DNA of 6,995 nt from Myxococcota bacterium. Its GTDB lineage: Bacteria; Myxococcota_A; UBA9160; PR03. The notes below the pieces were generated by a model that was not told where the DNA came from, made no database searches, and saw nothing but the letters and a program-made list of their open reading frames with translations. The DNA lies in assembly GCA_025453505.1 (NCBI GenBank), contig JALOQG010000144.1, forward strand, positions 1 through 6,995. Reading direction: 5' to 3'. A program made the position numbers and the translations under genes. This document shows positions 1 to 6,715 of the stretch, piece by piece. The number at the start of each line of letters is the position of its first letter. Position 1 is the stretch's first letter.

Positions 1-405
1 GGGATGGATCGCCACACAGACGCTCGCGAAAACGGCGATCTCGGGACGCGCGGGCAGGATGACCCGTGTGATCCTGAATACGAGGTAGATGACGCAACCG
101 AAGAGCAGCGTCGAAGTCACGTGGTAGCCCGTGGAGTTCACGTTCCACAGGGAATGGTCCAGCGCCAGGAGCCAGATCTTGACCGGCCTCAGGTAGCCCG
201 TGCCGAGATCGCGATCGAGCCCCCACTCCTTCCAGACGCTGCCGCTCTCGTTCGACCAGAGAAGGGAAACGAAGTAGCCCAGAGGCTTGTCGTGGAACGA
301 GAGGATCAGGTCGAAATCATCGCCGATGAAGTAGTCGTCGAGGTTGGTCCAGTAGACGACCATCGCGAGCATGATCGATCCGAGGAATGCGACTCGATTC
401 GACAT
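1..405 (-). CDS. Multi-pass membrane protein, GT-C/PMT-type glycosyltransferase-like (N-terminal part, cut by window edge)
   Basis: This frame is open from an ATG at 405 to the left edge, giving the first 135 residues. Features seen: a hydrophobic segment at about residues 5-20, then an acidic stretch with D23-D24 and D29-D30, the motif Y71-L-R-P-V75, a G-Y-H motif at 93-95, and hydrophobic segments at about 96-112 and 121-133 ending in A-I-H-P. This order (N-terminal helix, first-loop Asp pair, RP, GYH, a late HP) resembles polytopic lipid-phosphate-sugar-dependent glycosyltransferases of the PMT/ArnT/TMTC kind, where the loop Asp residues belong to the active site. Substrate and acceptor cannot be told. 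The preceding in-frame codons run back to the K2 stop without another start codon, so 405 is the first possible start; no clear Shine-Dalgarno is seen. It follows K2 by 36 bases, probably in the same operon. G+C is about 60% by manual count, lower than the kinases. Family-level call only; another polytopic membrane family is possible. Confidence 0.62.
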   Translation of the reverse strand, partial: MSNRVAFLGSIMLAMVVYWTNLDDYFIGDDFDLILSFHDKPLGYFVSLLWSNESGSVWKEWGLDRDLGTGYLRPVKIWLLALDHSLWNVNSTGYHVTSTLLFGCVIYLVFRITRVILPARPEIAVFASVCVAIHP

Positions 406-441
406 CGGGTCGGGGAACGTAGCCGAAGGCGACCCTCGGGT

Positions 442-2970
442 TCATGCGACCGCTGCGGGCGCGCCGGCGACGGGCAGCTCGATCACGAAGCGCGTGCCGG
501 TCCGGCTGCCGGGCTCGACCCAGATGCGGCCGCCGTGGCGCTCGATGATGCCGTGCGTGAGCGAGAGACCGAGTCCCGTGCCCTGCCCCACCGGCTTGGT
601 CGTGAAGAAGGGCTCGAAGATCCGGTCGCGCACTTCGCCGGGGATACCGGGGCCGTCGTCCTCGAACTCGAGGCGCACCTGGCCGTCGTCGGCGCGCGTG
701 CGGACGGCGATGCGGCCGCGGTCGCCGATCGCGTCACACGCGTTCATCAACAGGTTGAGGAACACCTGGTTGAGCTGGCCCGCGTGACAGCGCACGCGCG
801 GGAGATCGCCGAAGTCGCGCTCGACCTCGATGCAGTTCTTGCAGCGCGGCTCCATCAGCGTGAGCGTGCGCTCGATCTCGTCGTTGAGGTCCGCCTCGGC
901 CAGTTCGCCCTGGTCCATGCGCGAGAAGGCGCGCAGGTCGGCGACGATCTTGGTCACGCGCTCGGTGCCCTCGCGGCTGCGCTGCAGCAGCTTGGCGATC
1001 GCCTCGCGCGTCCGCGTCGTGTCGGCCCCCTCCGCCTGGAGCCGCGACAGCTTCGCGACGTACTCGTCGAGCAGCTTCAGGTTGGCGTGCACGAACCCGA
1101 TCGGGTTGTTCAGCTCGTGCGCGACGCCGGCCACGAGCTGGCCGAGCGTCCGCATCTTCTCGCTCTGCATCAGCTGCGCCTGGGTGTCGCGCAGCTCGCG
1201 CGTGCGCTCCTCGACGCGCGCTTCGAGCGTCTCGTTGAGCTTCGCGATCTCGTCGAAGGCCTTGGCGTTCTCGATCGCGATCGACGACTGGTTGGCGAGC
1301 GTGAGCAGCAGCTGGCGGTCGTCGGCGCTGAAGCGCTCCCCGGAGAGCTTGCGGCCGACCGCGATCACGCCCAGCAGATCCACGCCGAAGAGGATCGGAA
1401 CCAGCAGCGTCACGTCGAGTTCGTCGAAGAGCTCCTCGCAGGCCGAGGCCATGGCGGGGTCGAGCTCCTCGCCGAGCTCCGCGCGCGACACGTCCTGGCG
1501 TCGCATCCAGAGGTACTTGCACACGGGGTGCTCGGTCGGCAGCGAGAAGGCGTCCACCTTCGCGGCGAAATCTCCGCTCCAGGCTTCGGGACGCAGCGCG
1601 CGTTCGTCGTCGGCGAGCAGCAGCACCATCGAACGCTCGACGCCCATCGCGTCCGAGAGCGCCCGCACGATGCGCTCGACGATCTCCTGGATCGAGAGCA
1701 TCGACACCATCGCCTCGGAGATCTCGCGCACCGTCTGCCGGTCGCGGCCCCGCTCGCGGTCGAAGAGACGATCGACGATTCCCTGCATCCGGTTGCGGAG
1801 CGGGTTCACGGCGAGGATCGCGAGGAACATGAACATCACGGTGAAACGCGGCGAGCGCGCGTCCATGTGCAGCTTCACCATCGCGGCGTCGGCGGCCGCG
1901 ACGAGCGCCGCGTAGACCCCGGTGATGGTCAGCGTCGCGGCGCCGTAGGCCGCCGACGATCGCATCACGTGACGGATGTCGAAGAGTTCCTTCTTGACGA
2001 TCCCGTACGCGACGCTGATCGGGAACACGATGAACCAGAGCAGCGCGAGGTAGACCGGGAAGCCGGTGCGCAGGAAGCTCTCCGCCACGATCAGCCCGAG
2101 CACCGGCACGAAGGAGGCGAAGGCGCCGAGCAGCATCACGTCGGCGCGCGCGACGTCCTCCTCGGCGCGGCGTCGCCGCCGCTCGATCGCGACCGCGGCC
2201 AGCGAGAGCACCGAAGCGGCCAGCAGCAGCGCGAATCCGATCTGCGCGATGGCGAAGAACGGCACGCCGAAGCGCCCTTCGAGCCACACCAGCGGAAGCG
2301 CCGCGGCGGCCACGCCGTAGAGCACGCCGCGCAGCCAGCGCCGGCCCGCGATCCAACGCGGCTCGAACGGATAGGTCGTGAAGAGATGGAAGACTCCCGC
2401 GGCGAGCAGGAAGAAATTGAGCGCCGAGCGCTCGTAGCCTGCCGTCTGGCGGTAGGTGTCGAAGGACGTGAAGAGCTGCACGGCGACCAACGCCGAGAAG
2501 AGTCCGAATGCCCACGACTCGTCGCGGCCGCGGCGCAGCATCCACACGAGCAGGCCCATGATCAGGAACGCCGACCCGACCGCGAGCGAGGCCAGGTAGA
2601 TCGGCGCGAGCGGCAGCGGCTGGGCCGTCACGGGCGACGGATAGAGCGGGACCTCGCGCGTACTGCCGTCGCGCAGCTCGAAGCGATACAGGTTCGTGCG
2701 CTGCGGATCGAGATCGCGCCAGCGACCATCGCGTCCCCATTGCAGATACGGCAGGCCGTCGATCGAGACGAGACCGTCGCCCGGGCGCACTCCCGCGGAC
2801 TCGCCTTCGGGACACACCCACGTGACGCTGACGCGACCGGGCGTGTTGCTGGTGTGCAGCGGCGTGGTCCATCCGGTGTGGAAGAGCGTCGCGCGCAGGA
2901 AGAGCAGCAACGCCAGGAACGCCCAACCGAACGCGAGGAGCAGAGTCGTCCGCTGGAACCGCGAACTCAC
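442..2970 (-). CDS. PDZ/multi-TM/GAF sensor histidine kinase K2 (ComP-like architecture)
   Basis: 842 residues from a GTG start. Order: membrane segment at about 11-30; PDZ-like extracytoplasmic region at about 45-110 with G60-V-R-P-G-D65 and D71-G72; a block of membrane helices between about 120 and 388; a GAF-like domain at about 420-565; a coiled coil at about 568-605; DHp with phosphoacceptor H618 in H-E-L-N-N-P; HATPase with N-box N734/N739/N743, G1 D771-D-G-P-G775, F-box F785-E-P-F-F789 and G2 box G795-Q-G-T-G-L-G801. All catalytic boxes are intact, so it should autophosphorylate on the inner membrane. No receiver domain is fused and no response regulator is visible. The GTG overlaps the K1 stop as GTGA, with GAGGAGG seven bases before it, which fixes the start and suggests translational coupling. 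Compared with K1 it carries an extra C710-x-x-C713. The signal sensed is unknown. Confidence 0.92.
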   Translation of the reverse strand: MSSRFQRTTLLLAFGWAFLALLLFLRATLFHTGWTTPLHTSNTPGRVSVTWVCPEGESAGVRPGDGLVSIDGLPYLQWGRDGRWRDLDPQRTNLYRFELRDGSTREVPLYPSPVTAQPLPLAPIYLASLAVGSAFLIMGLLVWMLRRGRDESWAFGLFSALVAVQLFTSFDTYRQTAGYERSALNFFLLAAGVFHLFTTYPFEPRWIAGRRWLRGVLYGVAAAALPLVWLEGRFGVPFFAIAQIGFALLLAASVLSLAAVAIERRRRRAEEDVARADVMLLGAFASFVPVLGLIVAESFLRTGFPVYLALLWFIVFPISVAYGIVKKELFDIRHVMRSSAAYGAATLTITGVYAALVAAADAAMVKLHMDARSPRFTVMFMFLAILAVNPLRNRMQGIVDRLFDRERGRDRQTVREISEAMVSMLSIQEIVERIVRALSDAMGVERSMVLLLADDERALRPEAWSGDFAAKVDAFSLPTEHPVCKYLWMRRQDVSRAELGEELDPAMASACEELFDELDVTLLVPILFGVDLLGVIAVGRKLSGERFSADDRQLLLTLANQSSIAIENAKAFDEIAKLNETLEARVEERTRELRDTQAQLMQSEKMRTLGQLVAGVAHELNNPIGFVHANLKLLDEYVAKLSRLQAEGADTTRTREAIAKLLQRSREGTERVTKIVADLRAFSRMDQGELAEADLNDEIERTLTLMEPRCKNCIEVERDFGDLPRVRCHAGQLNQVFLNLLMNACDAIGDRGRIAVRTRADDGQVRLEFEDDGPGIPGEVRDRIFEPFFTTKPVGQGTGLGLSLTHGIIERHGGRIWVEPGSRTGTRFVIELPVAGAPAAVA
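1244..1296 (-). repeat. Near-identical block shared by K2 and K1 (copy in K2)
   Basis: These 53 bases match 3796-3848 with one mismatch (1267 against 3819). They encode the end of the GAF-like domain and the start of the coiled coil. A second exact block of 32 bases, 1097-1128 in K2, equals 3649-3680 in K1 around the phosphorylation-site motif. Both pairs have the same spacing (2552 bases), as expected for a tandem duplication. Confidence 0.85.
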
Positions 2971-5537
2971 GTCGCGTCCTCCTCGGCGGGCAGCTTCGCG
3001 ACGAGCGGCAGCTCGACGACGAAGGTCGTGCCCGCACCGGGCGCGGAGCCGACCAGCATGCGGCCGCCGTGGCGCTCGACGATCCCGTACGAGATCGAGA
3101 GACCGAGCCCGGTGCCCTGCCCGACCGGCTTGGTCGTGAAGAACGGTTCGAAGATGCGAGCCTGCACCTCGGGCGAGATGCCGGGGCCGTCGTCGTGGAA
3201 CTCGAGGCGCACGCCGTCGGGCTGACCGAGGACGCCCTGACGCCCGCGCGTGCGGATGCGGATGCTGCCCTTGCCGTCGAGCGCGTCGCACGCGTTCATC
3301 AGCAGGTTGGTGAAGACCTGGTTGAGCTGGCCCGCGTAGCAGCGCACCGGCGGCAGCGCGCCGTAGTCGCGCACGACCTCGATGCCGTCCTTGAGGCGCG
3401 GCTCCATCAGCGTGATGGCGCGGTCGATCTCGCGGTTGAGGTCGACCTCGGCGAGCGTCGCCTGCTCCATGCGCGAGAAGGTCCGCAGGTCCGCAACGAT
3501 CTGCTTGACGCGCTCGGTGCCTTCGCGGCTGCGCGAGAGCAGCTTCTCGATCGCCGACTCGATCTTCGTCGTGTCCTGCCCGGTGCGCAGCGCGACCGCG
3601 AGCTTCGGCACGTACTCCGTGAGGAGCTGGAGATTGGCGTGCACGAAGCCGATCGGGTTGTTCAGCTCGTGCGCGACGCCCGCCACCAGCTGACCGAGCG
3701 ACCGCATCTTCTCGCCGTGCACGAGCTGCGCCTGCGCCTGGTGCAGCTCGCGGGTCCGCTCGTCCACGCGCGCCTCGAGCGTGGCGTTCAGGTCGGCGAT
3801 CTCGTCGAAGGCCTTGGCATTCTCGATCGCGATCGACGACTGGTTGGCCAGCGTGCGCAGTAGCTGCACGTCGTCCGCCGAAAGGCTCTCGCCCGAGAGC
3901 TTGCGCCCCACCGCCACCACGCCGAGCAGCTCGGCGCCGAACAGGATCGGCACCAGCAGCTCGATCTCGAGCTGGTCGAAGACGTCGCGGCACGCCTCGC
4001 GCACTTCGAGATCCGGCTCGTCGTCGAAATCGTCGCGCGCGAGCGCGTCGCGACGCGAGAGCAGCCGCCGGCAGATCGGGTGCTCGAGGGCGATCGGGAT
4101 CGCGAGCGCCTCTTCGTCCCACTCGCCGCGCGTCGCCGCCGACGCGAGCCGCTGCCCGCCCTCTTCCTGCAGCATCACCATCGCGCGCTCGACGCCCATC
4201 GTCTCGGTGAGCGCGACGAGGATGCGGTCCACCACTTCCTTGGTGGAGAGCATCGACACCATCGCCTCCGAGATCTCGCGCACCGCCCGCCGGTAGAGCG
4301 AGTGGTCGCGGTCGAAGAGGCGGTCCACCAGCGCCTGCATGCGGTCGCGCAGCGGATTGAAGGCGAGGATCGCGAAGAACAGGAAGCCGACCGAGAAGAG
4401 CGGCGAGCGCGCATTCATGTTGAAGCGCGAGACGGCCGCGTCGGCGAAGGTGATCAGGAACGCGTAGATGCCGGTGATGGCGAGCGTCGCGGCGCCGTAG
4501 GTGGCCGACGACTTCGCCACCATGCGGATCTCGAAGAGCTGGCGCCGCACGATGCCGTAGGCCACCGCGAGCGGGAACACGAAGAACGAGAAGAAGCCGA
4601 GCACCCACGGGAAGTCGGTGCCGAGCAGCGTGCGCGAGATCACGGCGGTCAGCGCCGGCACGAACGAGATCGCGGCGCCGAGCAGCATCACGTCGGCGCG
4701 GCCGGCGGCCTTCGACTCGCGCTGGCGGCGGCGCTCGATCGCCGCGACGCCGAGCGAGAGGATCGACATCGCGATCGTGAACCAGAAGCCGATCGTGCGC
4801 GCGAAGGGAACCTCGATGCCGACCATCCCCTCCAGCGAGGCGAGCAGGCCGAGCGCGAACGCGACCGCGTAGGGCACCCAGCGCATCCAGGGCGAGCGCA
4901 CCACCCACGAGGGCTCGGTCGGGTAGGTCGTGAAGAGATGGAAGGTCGTCGCGCCGATCAGCGGGATGTTCATCCACACCATCGACCACGCGATGCGGCC
5001 GGGCACCGGCGGCAACGCCAGCTCGGCCGCCATCACGCAGCAGAACAGGAAGAGCGCCCAGGTCGCGGCGCGATCCGGACGCATCCGCCACACCCAGGCA
5101 CCGATCACGAGATAGACGATGCCGACGAACGGCAGACCGAGCGCGACCAGCCAGTGGACGCGCGTGAAGAGATCGGTCGGATGGCGCGGCGCGAGCGACG
5201 CGTGCAGCACGCGCCCGTCGGGCTTCTCGATCTCGAACGCATTCGGGACGCCGGGGCGGAAGAGGTGGCGCCACTGGAAGATCGCGGCGCTGGGCGCGTA
5301 GCCGTCGACGCGCATCAGGCGATCGCCTGGCTCGATGCCGGCCGCGCGGGCTTCCGGCGCGACCTCGACGATGCGCCAGGGATCGTTCGCGAGGCCTTCG
5401 AAGAGGAAGGGCGGCCCGAGGTTCCGGTCCTGGCCACCGATCCGCAGCCCGACGCAGGCCGCCAATGCGAGCAGCGCCCAGAAGAGGGCGATGCCCGCCG
5501 TGGCGCGACGCAGGCGCACGGTGGACGTGGGATTCAT
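2967..5537 (-). CDS. PDZ/multi-TM/GAF sensor histidine kinase K1 (ComP-like architecture)
   Basis: 856 residues. Order: basic N-terminus then a hydrophobic segment at about 13-30; PDZ-like domain at about 54-115 with G67-I-E-P-G-D72 and D78-G79; roughly nine membrane helices between about 127 and 393; GAF-like domain at about 425-570; coiled coil at about 573-610; DHp with H623 in H-E-L-N-N-P; HATPase with N-box N739/N744/N748, G1 D782-D-G-P-G786, F-box F796-E-P-F-F800 and G2 box G806-Q-G-T-G-L-G812. It is a complete hybrid-less sensor kinase of the inner membrane. It aligns with K2 at a constant offset of five residues from the membrane block through the DHp, with a six-residue insertion near 765-775. 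In the 90 residues around the phosphorylation site, 66 match by eye. ATG at 5537 is preceded by GGAG four bases upstream and by a promoter-like sequence. First gene of a likely K1-K2-glycosyltransferase operon. L25-A-A-C28 also fits a lipobox. Confidence 0.93.
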   Translation of the reverse strand: MNPTSTVRLRRATAGIALFWALLALAACVGLRIGGQDRNLGPPFLFEGLANDPWRIVEVAPEARAAGIEPGDRLMRVDGYAPSAAIFQWRHLFRPGVPNAFEIEKPDGRVLHASLAPRHPTDLFTRVHWLVALGLPFVGIVYLVIGAWVWRMRPDRAATWALFLFCCVMAAELALPPVPGRIAWSMVWMNIPLIGATTFHLFTTYPTEPSWVVRSPWMRWVPYAVAFALGLLASLEGMVGIEVPFARTIGFWFTIAMSILSLGVAAIERRRQRESKAAGRADVMLLGAAISFVPALTAVISRTLLGTDFPWVLGFFSFFVFPLAVAYGIVRRQLFEIRMVAKSSATYGAATLAITGIYAFLITFADAAVSRFNMNARSPLFSVGFLFFAILAFNPLRDRMQALVDRLFDRDHSLYRRAVREISEAMVSMLSTKEVVDRILVALTETMGVERAMVMLQEEGGQRLASAATRGEWDEEALAIPIALEHPICRRLLSRRDALARDDFDDEPDLEVREACRDVFDQLEIELLVPILFGAELLGVVAVGRKLSGESLSADDVQLLRTLANQSSIAIENAKAFDEIADLNATLEARVDERTRELHQAQAQLVHGEKMRSLGQLVAGVAHELNNPIGFVHANLQLLTEYVPKLAVALRTGQDTTKIESAIEKLLSRSREGTERVKQIVADLRTFSRMEQATLAEVDLNREIDRAITLMEPRLKDGIEVVRDYGALPPVRCYAGQLNQVFTNLLMNACDALDGKGSIRIRTRGRQGVLGQPDGVRLEFHDDGPGISPEVQARIFEPFFTTKPVGQGTGLGLSISYGIVERHGGRMLVGSAPGAGTTFVVELPLVAKLPAEEDAT
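2978..2984 (-). promoter_or_regulatory. Shine-Dalgarno for K2
   Basis: GAGGAGG on the minus strand, inside the last codons of K1, seven bases before the K2 GTG. It is the strongest ribosome-binding site in the window and supports GTG at 2970 as the K2 start. Ribosomes can also arrive through the GTGA stop/start overlap, so K1 and K2 are probably made in coordinated amounts. Confidence 0.8.
3796..3848 (-). repeat. Near-identical block shared by K1 and K2 (copy in K1)
   Basis: Partner of the block at 1244-1296; direct orientation, one mismatch in 53 bases. The match is tighter than the surrounding kinase sequence. That can reflect strong protein constraint in this stretch (the residues are nearly identical) or recent exchange between the two copies. 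Confidence 0.85.
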
Positions 5538-5565
5538 CTGGCTCCGGCAGGCGCGCTGGGCCGCA

Positions 5566-5595
5566 AGGGTACGAACCCCGCGCGCCCACTGTCAA
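5566..5595 (-). promoter_or_regulatory. Candidate sigma70-type promoter of the kinase operon
   Basis: On the minus strand TTGACA (5595-5590, a perfect -35 consensus) is followed by 18 bases and TACCCT (5571-5566), which keeps the key T, A and T positions of a -10 box. Transcription would start near 5559, giving a leader of about 22 bases to the K1 ATG at 5537 with its GGAG at 5545-5542. The position between the stop of the secreted-protein gene and K1 makes sense for an independent kinase promoter. The -10 is weak and no experiment supports it. Confidence 0.5.
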
Positions 5596-5626
5596 AGGAG
5601 CCAGCGGGAGTCGGGCTGGGACCCGC

Positions 5627-5959
5627 TCAGGGCTTCGTTGCGGCGGGCGCGGGCGCGGCCGGCGGCGTGCGCCGATCGCTGTAATTCAGACCGGTCCGGT
5701 TCAGGACCTGGATGTCGCGCTGGACCGCCGCTTCGGCATGCAGCCGGCGGCCGAGATCGGCCAGCTTCGCCTCGCGCGCGGCACGCGCAGCGGCCGCCGA
5801 CGTGTCGTCGCTGCAGATCGCGGCGTCCGCAGCGGCGGGCTTCGCAGCAGCGACCGGCGCAGGCTCCGCGTCGGTGCCGGCGAGGGCCGGCGTAGCCGCG
5901 ACCGCGAAGACGGCAGCGAAGGCGAAAGCGATCGAACGAGCGTCACGCGAACGGGTCAT
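5627..5959 (-). CDS. Small secreted Ala/Pro-rich protein of unknown function
   Basis: 110 residues, no family recognised. Residues 1-27 form a clear Sec signal peptide: arginines at 3, 5 and 8, a hydrophobic core at about 10-22 and a signal peptidase I site A25-L-A27 before G28. The mature part of about 83 residues has an Ala/Pro-rich linker (about 31-48), a single Cys (C49), a charged, probably helical segment (about 56-85) and a Pro/Ala-rich tail ending T-K-P. The most sequence-specific piece is around 79-97 (V-Q-R-D-I-Q-V-L-N-R-T-G then N-Y). GGAG lies six bases before the ATG. Codons are strongly GC-ending, as in the neighbours. It points the same way as K1, 89 bases upstream, so it could share regulation or supply an exported partner for the kinases; this is inference. 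A low-complexity shadow frame is less likely given the signal peptide and ribosome-binding site. Confidence 0.72.
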   Translation of the reverse strand: MTRSRDARSIAFAFAAVFAVAATPALAGTDAEPAPVAAAKPAAADAAICSDDTSAAAARAAREAKLADLGRRLHAEAAVQRDIQVLNRTGLNYSDRRTPPAAPAPAATKP

Positions 5960-5977
5960 GAAGATCTCCGTGGTAGT

Positions 5978-5993
5978 CTGGCCCCCACGCCAG
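5978..5993. promoter_or_regulatory. Short inverted repeat in the divergent intergenic region
   Basis: CTGGC, six bases, GCCAG: a perfect five-base inverted repeat, 19 bases upstream of the secreted-protein ATG on the minus strand and at the far end of the region before the plus-strand hydrolase gene. The place suits an operator acting on one or both divergent genes. At this G+C a five-base palindrome can arise by chance, so the call is weak. The rest of the 163-base divergent region (5960-6122) shows no gene. Confidence 0.2.
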
Positions 5994-6112
5994 GATCATC
6001 GACGGACCGGCGACGCGGCTTGATCGGACCCGGCCGCCCGATTCGCCGACTCGATCGCGTGCCTGCGCAAGGGCTGCAGGCGCTGCGCCGCGCCGCTGCC
6101 GCCTCGCTGCAT

Positions 6113-6116
6113 GGAG
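6113..6116 (+). promoter_or_regulatory. Shine-Dalgarno that decides the hydrolase start
   Basis: GGAG followed by six bases and ATG at 6123. The alternative upstream ATG at 6111 overlaps this site and has no purine-rich sequence before it. The downstream ATG is therefore preferred. Confidence 0.65.
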
Positions 6117-6122
6117 ACCCGC

Positions 6123-6698
6123 ATGACTCGCCACGCCTTCGCCCGCCACGAGCGCATTCTCGACCGCGACACGTCGCTGCTGCTCGTGATCGACCTGCAG
6201 GAGTCGTATCGCGGCAAGCTGCATCGCGAGGCGCACGTCGTCGCGGCGTCGCGACGCATGATCGAGGCCGCCCACGCGCTCGGCGTTCCGATCGTCGTGA
6301 CCGAGCAGTATCCGAAGGGACTCGGCACGACGCGCGCCGAGATCGCGGAGGTGCTGCCGCCGGACGCGGCGCGCTTCGAGAAGACCCGCTTCTCGGCGCT
6401 CGGCGCGGAGGGAATCGTCGCGCATCTCGACGCGCTCGCGCGCACGCAGGTGGTCCTGGTCGGGATCGAGACGCACGTCTGCGTCAACCAGACCGTGCAC
6501 GATCTGCTCGCGCGCCGGATGCAGGTGCACGCGGTGCGCGACGCGATCACGGCGCGCTTTGCGCTCGAAGACGAAACGGGCTGGTCGAAGCTCGTCGGCT
6601 CGGGCGCCGTGCCGACCTCGAGCGAAGGCGCGCTCTTCGAATGGCTCGGCGACGCCCGAGCGCCCGAGTTCAAGGCCATCCACCGCCTCGTCGTGTGA
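6123..6698 (+). CDS. Isochorismatase-like cysteine hydrolase (ISOC1/ISOC2 type)
   Basis: 191 residues from the ATG at 6123, close to the usual size of the family. The three family residues are present: Asp24 in V-I-D-L-Q-E, Lys87 in F-E-K-T-R-F-S and Cys120 in E-T-H-V-C-V-N-Q-T. The stretch V-V-T-E-Q-Y-P-K-G-L-G (about 58-68) is typical of the ISOC1/ISOC2-like branch rather than of true isochorismatases fused to carrier domains or of PncA. The family hydrolyses amides or similar bonds through the Cys nucleophile; the substrate of this branch is mostly unknown, so none is assigned. No signal peptide or membrane segment is seen, so it should be cytoplasmic. Transcription is divergent from the secreted-protein gene. 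The photolyase gene begins 52 bases downstream on the same strand, but nothing links the two functions. Confidence 0.9.
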   Translation: MTRHAFARHERILDRDTSLLLVIDLQESYRGKLHREAHVVAASRRMIEAAHALGVPIVVTEQYPKGLGTTRAEIAEVLPPDAARFEKTRFSALGAEGIVAHLDALARTQVVLVGIETHVCVNQTVHDLLARRMQVHAVRDAITARFALEDETGWSKLVGSGAVPTSSEGALFEWLGDARAPEFKAIHRLVV

Positions 6699-6709
6699 GC
6701 CACGGCGGC

Positions 6710-6715
6710 TAGCCT
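6710..6715 (+). promoter_or_regulatory. Candidate -10 box before the photolyase gene
   Basis: TAGCCT keeps the conserved T, A and final T of a -10 element. A start about seven bases downstream would fall near 6722 and give a leader of about 29 bases to the GTG at 6751. No convincing -35 lies at the usual distance. A very similar string begins at 5974, upstream of the hydrolase gene. Confidence 0.3.

Noticed and set aside
317..445. ATG overlapping the K2 stop as ATGA, opening 42 codons
   Set aside because: Different frame from the glycosyltransferase-like gene, ends quickly, and the product is Arg-rich without any hydrophobic segment; the frame from 405 gives a coherent membrane protein.
734..3037. 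Minus-strand open frame of 767 codons
   Set aside because: Out-of-frame shadow of K2, Arg/Ala-rich with no recognisable motif.
4..3225. Plus-strand open frame of 1073 codons
   Set aside because: It lies antisense to K2 and part of the glycosyltransferase-like gene and reads as Arg/Glu/Asp/His-rich low-complexity protein, as expected opposite GC-biased codons. The minus-strand frames carry intact kinase motifs.
442..5595. Minus-strand open frame of 1717 codons that looks like a giant protein
   Set aside because: Its first part is an out-of-frame shadow of K1; only from 2970 does it coincide with the K2 frame. The four-base overlap places K1 in a different frame, so no fusion exists.
5596..5626. 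Hairpin after the secreted-protein gene as a terminator
   Set aside because: Only a five- or six-base stem can be formed and no T-run follows; it leads straight into the TTGACA of the kinase promoter.
4080..5684. Plus-strand open frame of 534 codons
   Set aside because: Antisense to K1; His/Arg/Glu-rich composition and no domain or plausible start signal.
6111..6122. Upstream ATG for the hydrolase gene
   Set aside because: No ribosome-binding site before it; it overlaps the GGAG that serves the ATG at 6123.
5465..6712. Plus-strand open frame of 415 codons
   Set aside because: Crosses the secreted-protein gene in antisense and runs out of frame through the hydrolase gene, whose catalytic residues are all in another frame.
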